DNA from: Saksenaea vasiformis B4078
Lineage: Eukaryota; Mucoromycota; Mucoromycetes; Mucorales; Saksenaeaceae
Assembly: GCA_000697055.1 (NCBI GenBank)
Contig: JNDT01002352.1
Span: 1-64,000 of the forward strand
DNA: 64,000 bases
Direction of reading: 5' to 3'
How positions within the stretch are numbered: the first letter of the stretch is position 1; every line of letters begins with the position of its first letter. A program made the translations under genes and the position numbers. Of the stretch, positions 23,326 through 34,005 are shown one piece after another. The notes beneath the pieces were generated by a model. The model was not told the DNA's origin. It searched no databases and saw only the letters and a program-made list of their open reading frames with translations.

Positions 23326-25067
23326 GCAAAAGCGTTCCAAGATGACAATTTGAGATTCGGACGTCGTTGATATCTTAAGAGGTCAATTGATCTTCAATGG
23401 TGATCATTTGTTGCATAAGACAAGAGCCTTTAAAAACCGCCAGCCAGCCAACAAACAAGCAAAACACTTCAACTGCCGATCGATGAACATAAAGATGTGG
23501 ATGCCCTCCGAACTTCGGTGATCATGGAGCAATTCTGAAGCCCTGCCGTTATCAAAGTTACAGCACAAGACGGTGATGTTACTGGCGCTCACAACGATGC
23601 GGCGACCGCATTCTGATCTAGCAAACTTGCAATTCCGGGATGTCCAATTACAATATGACAATCAGGGCATAGTTATCAGTGCAACACAAGCGATTTTTTG
23701 CCTTTATTGATTCCGGCGAGAAACGCAAGGAATTCGTGGGTTTTATCGTAGTTCATTGGATTGAAATGATGATGGCGATGGCCGGAATCGATACTTGTCT
23801 GCATGTAAAAGAATAAACTCAGAGGTGTAGGCTGGGACTCTCAATCGCCATAGCCACGTCTAAAAAGGACCCTGGGAGCCGTGGTTACTTAAAACCCTTC
23901 ACACATGCACGCAAAGCTGAGGTCCTGTTGCGGCATGCCGAACTGGAGCTTGTTTGTATGACACTGAGTCGAGCTTGACGAACGAAACGTTCGAAATTAT
24001 ATCCTTACCGAAAATGCAAGTAACAGATGTACCAGCCAGGGAGATGTGTCTCTATCTGCTCAGGCAAGCAAACAACCTTGTCTTCCAGAGGCCAATTGCA
24101 CAAATTCCTTGCGGCAAAGCAAGATACCAAATACACCATAGTTCCTCTGCATACTTCAATAAAGTTCAGTATATACAAACGTATGACAGATACCTGTAGC
24201 AATCCACAGCTTCGTTTGCATTGAAAAGAGATGATCGAATGCTGGAACAAGGACCATGCTAATGGAGTTTCCGTGTTTTTGCAAGACCCCAGAGAACCTG
24301 AAGGGCTCATTACAATGTCTGACACGAAGAAAAGGTGGCATCTGATAGTATTACTTTGAGTGGAGATATCTGCGATGTTATGAGCGAAAATCCTCAGTCA
24401 CCAGGGACGCGCCTGTGCCCATGCAATTGAGCCAGCACAGATTCCTTCGGCTATCGCTGCACCCCATTTGATACATGAATCGCCTGGGCCATCTCCTCTG
24501 ACAGGTTCTCAAGGGTCAATATAAACAACGGGTTTAGATAGAGAGTCCCTTCGAAATACCGCTCCTAAACCGCCGGTCCAATACCAGAGACCGTATCAGA
24601 TACCAAACCAGCGTCAGACACCATTCACTCTTGAAGACATCCGAAAAATCGACTCGCGTATGCAGTATTTGTAGGGATACCTCTTGCAAAGGGTTCTCAT
24701 TAAAACCTCGATGCGAGCAATATAGACCACCTGCAACATAGGTACTGTTAGATGTAACAAATGATCTCGTATAGATTAAGGGTTTAGCAACTTTCATTCT
24801 TCTCAAGCGTTCAAATAGCTTATCTAGACGTTTATCCAAGATGCTCGCGCCATGCGGTGCTGGCAGCTTGAAAAACCCTTCTAAAAGTGAAAGTATACGG
24901 TTTCTCGCTGCTCCTCAGCGGAAAGATTCATTCGGCATGAATGCAAAATGGCATTTAGCTGGCGCAAATCACTCTTCAAAATCCATTCATTTTCTACAAC
25001 GGCAACATGACTTTTATTCTGGAAATGCTATATATGCGACAGCGGCAAAGGAGATGATTTATAACAC
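23326..25067. other. Stretch without recognisable genes
   Basis: Short frames on both strands (for example 23954-24199 plus, 24534-24839 minus) show no known motif and no consistent splice sites. It probably consists of decayed retroelement sequence up to the TLS1 gene, whose 3' end is at 25068. Confidence 0.4.
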
Positions 25068-26209
25068 TTATCTACGCATCCTCTTTTTAAATCTTTCTGC
25101 TACGACATCGTCTGTTGCGGTTTGTCGTCTGTCCAATCTTGGTTTACTCTCCGGTGGTCGTATCTGTTTTTCAAAATTGGCCGGTACTTTGACTATAACA
25201 CATGATAGTGTTAGTGGTCAATGACTTCATATGAACACGGGAAGGCAACTTACGTGCGTCATTTTGATCTGATTTATCACTCTCCTCTTCGTGTTCGTCC
25301 ATTAGCCTTCGTTTAGCACGTTCTGTGTCTTCTATGTTTTGTAATCTAGGTCTACAAAATAATCATTAGCGACTGGTCTTGCTTCTTGCTGAATGAACTT
25401 ACTCCATGCCAAGATCAACCTCGGGAATGGCTGTAAGCATTTGTGTCGATAATTGCACACTACCCTCCTCTAATGGTTTCTTATCTAACTATAAACAGAA
25501 ATAGATGTTTAGATTCTCTCTAGATCTGAGAAACTATCTTTCTTACCTTGAGTCTATCAGGGATCTTGTACAGATCTTCATAAATATCTAGCGGTCGATT
25601 CTTCTTCTTTTCTTCCTCTTCCGTTTTTGCACTTTCACCACGTCGTTTGCGCATTTCGCTTTCGATATAAGCCATCCTATCCGTGATATCCAAGCTATAA
25701 GCTTCTTTTTCTTTCGTCTGCTAATTCTTCCCACTTACATGTGTTTATCGACATCCAACGCATTGGTTTGTGTTGTAAAACTGTCCAGCTTCAATTTCTT
25801 TTCTGTGCCTTCTTCCTCATAACTATACTGTTCCTGTCAGATGGAACTACCGACATACGCTCTTCATACCGTGCAGATCGAATGGCATCTTTGTCAACCA
25901 AACCGCCTGTCTTTGTTTTCCATGGATCATCGTCCTCCTGCTTCTTTTTTTTCTTAATAGTTCCTTTGAATAATTTTTCAGCATCGATGCCGCCATGTTT
26001 TCGTCGAAGCCGCCGAATCTCCTGAAGCTCCTCAATTGTCTCGCTATACACCTTGTTACAACATCGATCTCCATGAAAATCGATCAGTTTAGTTACCTCA
26101 CATCAGATTGCGGCTCTGGTGTACTAGCACTAGGGGTGGACGCTTCGGATTCCTCATCTGAATCGTCCTTCCTCTTTCGATAATTTCGTTGTTTCTTTAC
26201 TATGGGCAT
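25068..26209 (-). CDS. TLS1: TLS1 / C9orf78 (HCA59) family spliceosome-associated protein
   Basis: C9orf78/Tls1 binds the Brr2 helicase in the spliceosome; in fission yeast Tls1 affects splicing of shelterin transcripts and heterochromatin. ATG at 26207-26209 opens MPIVKKQRNYRKRKDDSDEE, the family's basic-then-acidic start. Later exons give ETIEELQEIRRLRRKHGGID, DDPWKTKTGGLVDKDAI (the family hallmark DDPxxxKTGGxVD), YIESEMRKRRG, DIYEDLYKIPDRLK, TQMLTAIPEVDLGME (second hallmark) and RAKRRLMDE. The last exon ends ATDDVVAERFKKRMRR before a stop at 25068-25070. About six introns of 50-70 nt, all with usable GT-AG sites and no frame break. It is the only intact cellular gene inside the mobile-element island. 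Confidence 0.88.
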
Positions 26210-26721
26210 TATGAACGATGTGTTTCCATCAGATTCGCTGGCCAATGAAATCTATTTGCTTCATGTGACTCTATGTTGCCAATTTTATGGATGTTATTTA
26301 ACAGACTTGCTGTTTATTGAACGCTTTTTGACACCCCTTTTCCCACGATCTCCCTCCCCAGCTTAACTTTCTGTTCTTTCCTACTTGTTCTATCTTCTCT
26401 CTTTTTCTTATAGTACGGATGCTTGCTTTCAATCCTTCCCTCATCTCTTTTCTCCCATTTCGTCATCCCCTTAGATCTGATACTTTTCGCCTTTCTTTTT
26501 TCCCTTCGCTCACAAGGGGTTTTTTTCTCTCCCATTTTATCCGAGACCGAGCCAGAGTGGATATGTTAAATAACGAAGCACTCACGGTTATTCAATAAAA
26601 ATACAAATTTTCAACTATCAACTTTTTACGCTACTCTAAATAAACTATGTGTCCATGAAGAATCAGAAACTTGCCAGAACGAAGTCTGAAGGATGTGGTT
26701 AGGCCCCTCAAGCCACGCTTT
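26210..26721. other. Upstream region of TLS1
   Basis: Holds the TLS1 promoter. Between 26320 and 26540 the plus strand is strongly pyrimidine-rich; the mirror open frame of Lys/Arg/Glu on the minus strand is a composition effect and not annotated as a gene. It ends at the TA target site of the pogo element. Confidence 0.45.
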
Positions 26722-26723
26722 TA

Positions 26724-26747
26724 CAGTAGATTCTCGATATAAGCATA
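26724..26747 (+). repeat. pogo element left terminal inverted repeat
   Basis: 24 nt starting CAGTAGATTCTCGATATAAG. The exact reverse complement is at 28846-28869. A TA dinucleotide precedes it. Confidence 0.93.
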
Positions 26748-26965
26748 CCTAATATAAGCATAATCTCGATATAAGCATTCTTTTTCACAGAATAAATTTT
26801 ATAGGCGGTAAATTATGCTAAAACTTCTTATATGATAATGCATATCTTTCTCAAAAAAAATCTTTATATCGAATACAAGTTGAGACTGATATCATATTTA
26901 CCATGGATATCTTTGATATATTGGTTTAGAGCCGCCATTTCATCTTCCTCTTTTTCAACGCTAAT

Positions 26966-28515
26966 CTAAACCTCGTTTTCACCATTTACGGAAGAGAAGA
27001 GCCCAGTGTGTAGGAAGCAGTTGCGGATAGCTTCTGAGGAAATTTTCCCCCATGCGGACAAGCACCACATCGTGACCTTTAACTGATCCACATCATACAG
27101 GTTTTGACGTCTACCAAGCCTATAACGAGTAGTGGCAGCACGATATTGATAGGACCTGTAGAAGATATCATTAGCTACAGATTCGACTACTAGATGCTTG
27201 ACCGCCTTACCTGTAATAGGTTTTGAAGCATTTGATAACACCTTGATCCAATGGCTGGAGCTTAGATGTTGTATTTGGTGGAAGGAGCAATATTTTAATA
27301 TTTGTGAGTTCTGGGAAGTCTTTGTGAGACGTGTCGTATAGGTCACATATGAGGACATAGATCCACATCTAAAGATCGGCATTATATCCAAAGTCAAGAC
27401 CATCTCAGGAACACAGATCTACTGACCAGGGTCAAAGATTACAATCTCCGAATGAATAGAACAATAATGACAGACGCGTAAATATATACAATCATCTTTA
27501 CTTTACATCCCAATAAAGAAAGAGTCTCAAAGGATTTCCTGTCTGTCAAGCTATCACTAAACAAACCGAAATCCACAAGACGGAGCATTGTCGATCAGGA
27601 GGAGAATATGTTTTCTTTCTTTTCGCATAAGGCGATCGAGTACTTTTAAAATCTCTGAAAACACGTATGAAGTCATCCAAGCCTTTGGATTTGAGTAATA
27701 GTGGAATCCCAGCTGTTCGCCTGTAAAGGGACATCAGTATAAATAATTATATGGCTATCTTGATTGCAAACCTGTCTTTTTTTTTGGAAACAGGCGGGCC
27801 TCTTTGTCTTGCCTATGAAGAACGGAGGAATACGATGAGAGCCGTCTGCATTAGCTACGATAGCTACGGTGATCCTCCGCTTGTCTTGCTTGACTCCAGA
27901 AAGAGCCCTATTGGAGATTGTTATCGTGGGCGCCATCTTGTAAAACAAACCAGTTTCATCAAGGTTGTACACATGCGAAAGTGAATACTTTGCAATTTCT
28001 TCCTTTAAAATCGCTATCTGCTGCTGAACTGACTGTTCATCCAAGTTTGCTGAGCCAGCTTCTCCATGCATAGAATACGTTGAAAGTCCACGTCTCTTCA
28101 TGAAGTTTGTAAGCCGCCCGTTGGAGAATGCAATTTTGTCACTACAGTTCATCTCCTTGGCAAAATGCATAGCTTGCGTCCTGAGGACCTCTCGGTTGAT
28201 CGGCACATTGTTGTCAGCCATGGGCCTCACCCACATGTCAAGAGCAGCCTCCACGTTTGGTACTGCACCAGACCTTTGGCGTTTCGATGACAATTCCACG
28301 TCCCGCATATCCTTAATTTCCATTTTTCTGCTGAGAATCCTTTGTATAGTTGACTGGACAGGTGCTTTCTCCAGATTGAATGTCGCCTTGGCCCACTCAG
28401 CTAATTTCGACTGTGTCATCGAAGGGCATTCTTGATATTTCTCCATGATCTTTAGCTTTTGTTCGTAACTAAGCGCCTTCCGAGTATGTTTGATTGCTGC
28501 GCTATGAGTAGACAT
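26966..28515 (-). pseudogene. pogo/Tigger transposase with CENP-B-like DNA-binding domain, frameshifted
   Basis: The start MSTHSAAIKHTRKALSYEQK leads into a helix-turn-helix region (SMTQSKLAEWAKATFNLEKA), a second CENP-B-type helix block, and the DDE core: HVYNLDETGLFYKM (first Asp), ILLLIDNAPSCG (second Asp) and LLPPNTTSKLQPLDQGVIK (third block). Between the first and second Asp an intron (GTTTGC...TTACAG, near 27727-27775) must be removed, and the frame only works if the run of nine A (T on the plus strand, 27777-27785) had one more base. So there is a one-base loss in a homopolymer, or a sequencing error. More introns are needed towards the 3' end, where the frame ends at 26966. Confidence 0.85.
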
Positions 28516-28845
28516 GGATAAGAATTTGAAATAGTAATTGATATGCTAGGCTCACTTTATTCTATTTACGCCTTTTATATTCTTCAGCAATTTATCTGTA
28601 CATCAATATCACGACTATTTACTTTAAAGCTATGTGCGATTATTGGATATAAATTGCATCAAAAGATACTGATATCTTAATTGTACGAAGCAAGATCAAG
28701 ATGCAGATATCAATCAGTACTTGATGAAAGGTTTTGATTGGCTGAACGAAAAGTTCAAAGGATTACGGTTACACTAATGGTAAAATTTAAACTCCCGCTA
28801 TAAGCATAAACTTGGTACGAGCATAGTTTATCATTCCATCTAGAG

Positions 28846-28869
28846 TATGCTTATATCGAGAATCTACTG
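28846..28869 (-). repeat. pogo element right terminal inverted repeat
   Basis: Exact reverse complement of 26724-26747, followed by TA at 28870-28871. Confidence 0.93.
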
Positions 28870-28939
28870 TACATTCATAGAATGACCAAAGAGGTAACAA
28901 TTGCCGACTATGCGTATGGCAACTAATCTACATTGTAGA

Positions 28940-30524
28940 TAGTGGACACAAAGAATATATCAAAACGAATGGTCTCGAGTCTTGAATATGCAGTCAGAGC
29001 AGCAATCAGAAATGATTCTGTTCTAAAATTGCCGAAGAAGATCGAAAGTATCCCCAAAACCGAAGGGCGGCTCCTGAAGCGTTTATTAAGGAGACTGCAA
29101 AAGCAATTGTTAATGATTCGTTCTCCCCAGAAAAATACACGGACCCAAAAGGAGCAAGAAAATTTATGATACTTCCACTGTATAGTCTTCAGATGCGACA
29201 TATCACTATCGATAGTCAAGCTTTTGGTCGATTACTCACGCAAGCCGGTATGCGTGAAGGTGAATCATCCTGGAAAACCTCAGACGTATGACGTGAATAT
29301 TTTCGCGTGTTTGATATGGGCAAAGTCGGACGCAGAACGTATGAAAGTCTAGGGACAGAGACGTCGATATTTTGGTAAATTTTGTACGACTTATAGAATG
29401 ATTTCTGACACGGTTCACAGGAATACAATCCGCGCAAACAGTGTGGATATCGAATTTCTTTTTGAGAAATACAAAGCTCCTTTTGATCCAAAGCGAAAAG
29501 CCCTTACCCCAGCCGATATCAAAGAGAAACACCAAGACGCTGTAATCTGGGGTGTTGATCCTGGTGTCGCAAGTCTGTTCGTGGCAGCAGATGGAGTGGG
29601 TGATACTCCCCACAGGGTACGCAGAACGACAGCGAAGGAGTACTTTTCTCTTTGTGGTTTCAACCACGCAAACCGCGCACGAAACTCATACCTCGCCAAG
29701 GAGCCCGGCACAGAAACGATCATCGACAAAACTCCATCGCTAGAAACAGTAGATTTGGGAGAATTGACGAGAGCGGTTTCGTACATATTTATCCACTACG
29801 ACAGGACTACCGGCTTTTTATGATCGCGACCTTAGGTACACTGGGGATTGGCAATCTCACGTACTAAACTTTACTTTAAGGTATAACAAATTGAAATTCA
29901 AGTCCTACACTGGGAGACAAAAAGAAACGAATGAAATTGCTGATCGCCTTCTGTATGGAGTGAAAAATACAGCCACAAAACCACGAAAAACAAGAAAAAA
30001 GCAAGCGAGAAAAAATGGGTACTGCGTTCACCGAATGATGAAGTGAATGAGAAAAAGCACCCATCATTATATTGCATATGGAAACGCTGCTTTTTCTGGG
30101 AATATGAAAGGAAGGCCTGCTGCACCAACGAAGGCAATAATCGGCAAACTCAGACAAAAAGCAAAACAGAGAAAGGTACAGGATCATTCCCATCGAGATA
30201 CTACTGTTCATGACACAACCCTAGATTCTGACATTCGTCTTTATGATAGATGAATTCTTGACTTCGCAGATTTGTCCTTCATGTGGCACCAGAAATTTAA
30301 CGAACGCAAAGGAACGAAAGGATGCAAGAGGTCAGGCGGCGAAGATACACGCTGTGTTGGAGTGTCAGAACAGTTCATGCACGGCGCAATTTTGGGATCG
30401 CGATCGCATGGCCGCCAGCAATATGTTAAGTGTTCTTACATGGTCCACAACAAAAATGAACGACCACCTGAATTCCGCTGACCGAATAAGGCTGAATCAC
30501 ACAGTCATATCCCTCAACCGTTGA
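28940..30524 (+). pseudogene. Second Fanzor gene, central and C-terminal parts, decaying
   Basis: Pieces in Fanzor order: FMILPLYSLQMRHITIDSQA (about 29158), FDMGKVGRR, FCTTYRMISDTV, NSVDIEFLFEKYK, RuvC-I WGVDPGVASLFVAADG (29548-29595), FYDRDL joined through a 45-nt intron (29836-29880, with TACTAAA branch site) to YNKLKFKSYTGRQKETN, then HHYIAYGNAAFSGNMKGRP near RuvC-II. A second intron (30176-30224) restores LTFVFMIDEFLTSQICPSCG, and the zinc ribbon (CPSCG ... CQNSSC) and RuvC-III WDRDRMAASNM follow. Damage: TGA at 29289-29291, frameshifts near 29340 and 29815, and TGA near 30043 unless a 39-nt intron removes it. The N-terminal third is absent. The key RuvC-I and RuvC-III aspartates remain. 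Confidence 0.85.
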
Positions 30525-30558
30525 TTTCTTTTATTTCATGTATTAGATATTGACTAGT

Positions 30559-30951
30559 CGGTCCTAAAGAAAGAAAAAAGGATCAGAACTAAAAGGCGCT
30601 TACATCATGTAGAGGCAAAGTACTAACAGTATCAAAGCGTGCATGATGATCACTCGGACGTATCCATAGGAAGTGCTATGGCAGCGGTCCTAAGAGAAGA
30701 AAGAAAGAAAGAAGGATCAGAACTAAAAGGCGCTTACATCATGTAGAGGCAAAGTACTAACAGTATCAAAGCGTGCATGATGATCACTCGGACGTATCCA
30801 TAGGAAGTGCTATGTAGCGGTCCTAAAGAGAAAAAGAAAGAAAGTAGGATCAGAATTAAAACGCGCTTACATCATGTAGAGGCAAAGTACTAACAGTATC
30901 AAAGCGCGCATGATGATCACTCGGACGTATCCGTAGGTAATGGTGCGGTAG
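30559..30951 (+). repeat. Three tandem units of about 126-134 bp, 35 bp after the Fanzor stop
   Basis: Units begin CGGTCCTAA at 30559, 30685 and 30818. Each has a purine-rich start that varies in length (AAAGAAAGAAAAAAGG type), then an almost invariant core, GGCGCTTACATCATGTAGAG ... AAGTACTAACAGTATCAAAG ... GCATGATGATCACTCGGACG ... CCATAGGAAGTGCTATG. CATCATG and CATGATG within each core could form a 7-bp stem. Units 1 and 2 are nearly identical; unit 3 has more changes. No open frame is shared. Confidence 0.9.
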
Positions 30952-31077
30952 CGATTCTAAGCTGGGGTATGGAAAATGGTAGTCAAATTTTGGCTATCGG
31001 CAACGTCATCAAAAAAAAATCTCGCAGTGTTGACTATGTTACCTGACCGTAAGAAATAAAATTACTCTTCAGAAACC

Positions 31078-32876
31078 ATGCAAGTGGAACAGATTCCAGA
31101 CGGGGCAGAGAGTGAGATGTTCATACTTGTCAGGATTCATTCCAACTGTCTTGTATATGTAGTCCTTAGCAAGTACCTCGATGTAACGGAGGAGCCCTCA
31201 CTAGAGGATTTCTTGGAAAAAGAAATTCACAGTATCGCCAAGATGACAGAGCGAGATACTGATATCAAACAAATATGGATGGGAAAATACAAAAAAGCTA
31301 CGTATATCAAAGGGACCGAATGTGTAAGAAATTATTTGTCACTAGAAACTCAAAATGCATATCTTACGACGTTCGTGTTCTAGGTGTTTGGGAACCCAAA
31401 TTGGTATAAAGTTTTGCAATATGTTAATAGACATAGTACACATGGAACACCTCCTGCCACGTCAGCATCATCAAGTCCATATGTACCATCAACGCCGCCA
31501 ATATCATCAATATCACAGCTGTTTTACCCATTCGGACGGATGAAGGAAATCCATGAGAGAATGGATAACAATATGAAATGGATACTTCCTTCCGGCACTG
31601 TAGTGGAAGACATGATGTTGCAGTATGCGGAAGCTATCAACTATGAGCAGTAAGAGCAAATGAAGTCTGTGATCATAGCAAATATCTATTCACGCTTCTT
31701 GTAGCCCTGCACACAGCTTCATCCTGGATACTGAAGATGACTGTTGGCAGGATGTCTTTGAAAAGGAGGATCTCGATTACCTGTCAAAGTACAAACGTCC
31801 GGACCTGCCCATCTTGAAAGATGCTCTTGACCAATATCTAAAGTCATTTCAGAATATGGTAAAGGCTCAGCAAGGTTGAGAATGGACTTTAATTTGTTTG
31901 ATTTATTAGAAAACATATGACGAGATCATCAGTCATATCCGAAGTAATTTCTTTTTACCACATCAGGATTCTGATTGTTCGTGGATAAATCATTCGGTAT
32001 ATTGCGCCATGACAAACTTCAACTCGAATTTTTTTGCCAGAGCCTCTACTGAAGCAGATCTTATTCACCGTCTTTGGTCGCCTATTCTATACTGTTTTGA
32101 CGATACAGAGATTGAGGTTCATTGGTAAGCTCACCATTCCCCACCCTCTTTGTAAGAAGGGCCATACATGATCGCTGCTTACATACACACGATCCATTCC
32201 CCAGTGGCGAAAAAGAAAGCCTAGCAACGAGCACTGCAAGAAACGCAAAAAGGACCTTAAACGACCATAAATTGCACGCACCAAGGATTGACATGCAGTT
32301 TACGTGGGATGATTTCGAGATTGGATGTGCGGAAGTCGGCCGTGAAGATAAGGGCCAATATGGGACAAAGGAGATGAAAGAGCGGATCCTGGAATCCCCG
32401 AAGGTCATGAAAGATATGCTGGTGATGCTCTCTAAATCATTTCCCGATAAGATTCGCAATTTGAAAACGTTTGGATTTACAATGATGGGTAATGCATTGC
32501 CAAGGAAAGGTCGTAAAAACGGTCACTGAGTTTTGAAACAGGTCCTACCATCTCCTTATCGGTTATGGATTGCCCGCAGGGATACGTATGTAGGACTGTG
32601 AGGACACCGCGGTACAATTATCCGCGACATCTGGGGGCTTATGTCCAGCGGGGGTTGCCAATCTTGAGATTGATTTTACTAACAAAGCAGATGATGATGG
32701 AGCTTGTGGATGAATTAGCTTCCAGTGAACCTCCAGAGCTTTGTCTTTCCCAACCTCCTGTTCCTGTTACTCTTACATTTTCAGTCGAAACGCCGTCAAC
32801 GTCGGCTTCCAGTTCATCCAGCAATGCGAGTACTGCCACTTCCTCCTCTTGTAGAAAAAGGAAGTTTCAAGCTTAG
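31078..32876 (+). CDS. Intact six-exon gene of an uncharacterised, probably Mucoromycota-specific multicopy family
   Basis: Exon 1 opens MQVEQIPDGAESEMFILVRI and ends at TEC on a GTAAGA donor. Joining exons gives a Ser/Pro-rich patch, DCWQDVFEKEDLDYLSKYKR, HQDSDCSWINHSVYCAMTNF, ADLIHRLWSPILYCFDDTEI, then IDMQFTWDDFEIGCAEVGRE, LESPKVMKDMLVMLSKSFPD, FGFTMMG and VMDCPQGYVCRTVRTPRY, ending in a Ser-rich tail with RKRK. Five introns with normal GT-AG sites; no stop in about 480 residues. The W...D...E-I-G-x-x-E-x-G pattern and MDCPQGYVCR feel familiar from large families of hypothetical proteins in Mucorales. The D...E spacing resembles a PD-(D/E)xK nuclease core, but this is only a guess. Function unknown. 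Confidence 0.7.
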
Positions 32877-33339
32877 CTTGGTAATTTCTTCTTCTTCTTT
32901 TCTCTTCACTTTCATGTATTTAAGCCGAGGTATCGTTACCCTTTTTCTTTGTTCTTCATATGTTGAACTAGGGCTAGCGTTTATGTAAGAACGTTATGAT
33001 TTAATCTCGACTCGATTATTTCTGAAACTAAATGAGGCACAGTCAGGTTCAGTCAAGAATTTACAACTGGAAAACATTCTCCTCGGGAGCGTTAGGTCCT
33101 GCTATAAACAGTGAGAGTTTGGGATATATGATATGCAATCTCAATATCGCAGTTAGTATCTGAGAGATTACATGAGATGGCGATCAGCTTTTAGTAAATG
33201 CTCGTATTCTGTAGGTTTATTGGAGAAAATATGATGAAATAAATGATCGAGGCGATTTCTCGAACAGCTTTGAATTTTAAATGTCTCGCTTCGTAGAGAA
33301 AATCATCTTGGTATTTCTGGATTTGCTACGATTTTTCAT
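32877..33339. other. Gap between the six-exon gene and its partial copy
   Basis: AT-rich, no supported feature. A T-rich stretch after 32876 probably holds the 3' UTR. Confidence 0.4.
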
Positions 33340-33520
33340 TAAAACAGATGCTACAATCCTATTATTGGTCATGGACTGCCTACAGAGCACGTTTGCAGAA
33401 CTGTGAGGACAACGCGGTATGATCACCCGCGACATATGTTGCTTATTTCCTGCGAAATTTTTGTACTGTACTGGCATTGATTTTATTAGCGAAGCAGATG
33501 ACATTACTCTTAGTGTACGT
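33340..33520 (+). pseudogene. Broken partial copy of the last exon of the six-exon gene
   Basis: The DNA around CTATTATTGGTCATGGACTG, CAGAACTGTGAGGACAACGC and ATTGATTTTATTAGCGAAGC matches, with substitutions, the segment at 32549-32700 of the gene upstream, in the same order. Translation gives HVCRTVRTTRYDHPRH against YVCRTVRTPRYNYPRH. Frameshifts and stops follow. It is a degraded duplicate about 0.8 kb downstream of its likely source or sister. Confidence 0.72.
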
Positions 33521-33832
33521 ATCAATCCCTAAAATAGCTTGATAGTTGGAGTAAAAGGGTGATAATAGTAGGAGATTGTCCGAACTACGATGTAAAGCTT
33601 ACTACTCTTTTATTGAATTGTTTGAAAGTGTACTCCGCCATAATGTTTCAGTTATCGCCAGATGAACTTGTTAAGATTTTTATGTTACACGACTTTTTCT
33701 TCTTGTTCCTGATTTTTGTTACCGACTGTCCAGGCCCATCATTATCTATTCACACTACCAATTGTCGATCAGTTATGTAATCGCATCGTCTGTATCTTTA
33801 AACTCGGATGAAAACTTTTACTCTCGTCATTA

Positions 33833-34005
33833 CAGTAGATACTCGTTATAAGAATATTCGATATAAGAATAATCTTGATATAAGAATACTTCTCAGGGAA
33901 ACAAATTCGGAGGATACTATGCTACAAAGTTCACTTGAAGAATATTCTCGATAAAGGAATAGATTTTCTGTCTACCGTGGGTATTCTTATATCGAGTATC
34001 TACTG
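33833..34005. mobile_element. pogo-like MITE, 173 bp
   Basis: The left end CAGTAGATACTCGTTATAAG and the right end CTTATATCGAGTATCTACTG form a terminal inverted repeat of about 24 nt with one or two mismatches. TA precedes the left end (33831-33832); the right flank is CA, a decayed TA. Internal ATATAAGAAT motifs resemble those of the pogo element at 26724-28869, whose ends share CAGTAGAT-CTCG-TATAAG. No coding capacity, so it must have been moved by a related transposase. Confidence 0.88.

Larger units (their letters stand above)
26724..28869 (-). mobile_element. pogo/Tigger-type DNA transposon with both terminal inverted repeats
   Basis: The left end CAGTAGATTCTCGATATAAG... and the right end, its reverse complement, match over 24 nt and are flanked by the TA dinucleotide at 26722-26723 and 28870-28871, the target duplication of Tc1/mariner/pogo elements. 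Length is 2,146 bp. It encodes one minus-strand transposase (separate entry). Additional ATATAAGCAT motifs lie just inside both ends. Complete ends suggest a fairly young insertion, though the transposase frame is damaged. Confidence 0.93.

Noticed and set aside
26314..26535. Lys/Arg/Glu-rich minus-strand open frame
   Set aside because: Mirror of a pyrimidine-rich promoter tract; no motif, no splice context.
30559..30951. CRISPR array
   Set aside because: Units are about 130 bp with no spacer alternation, and the genome is eukaryotic.
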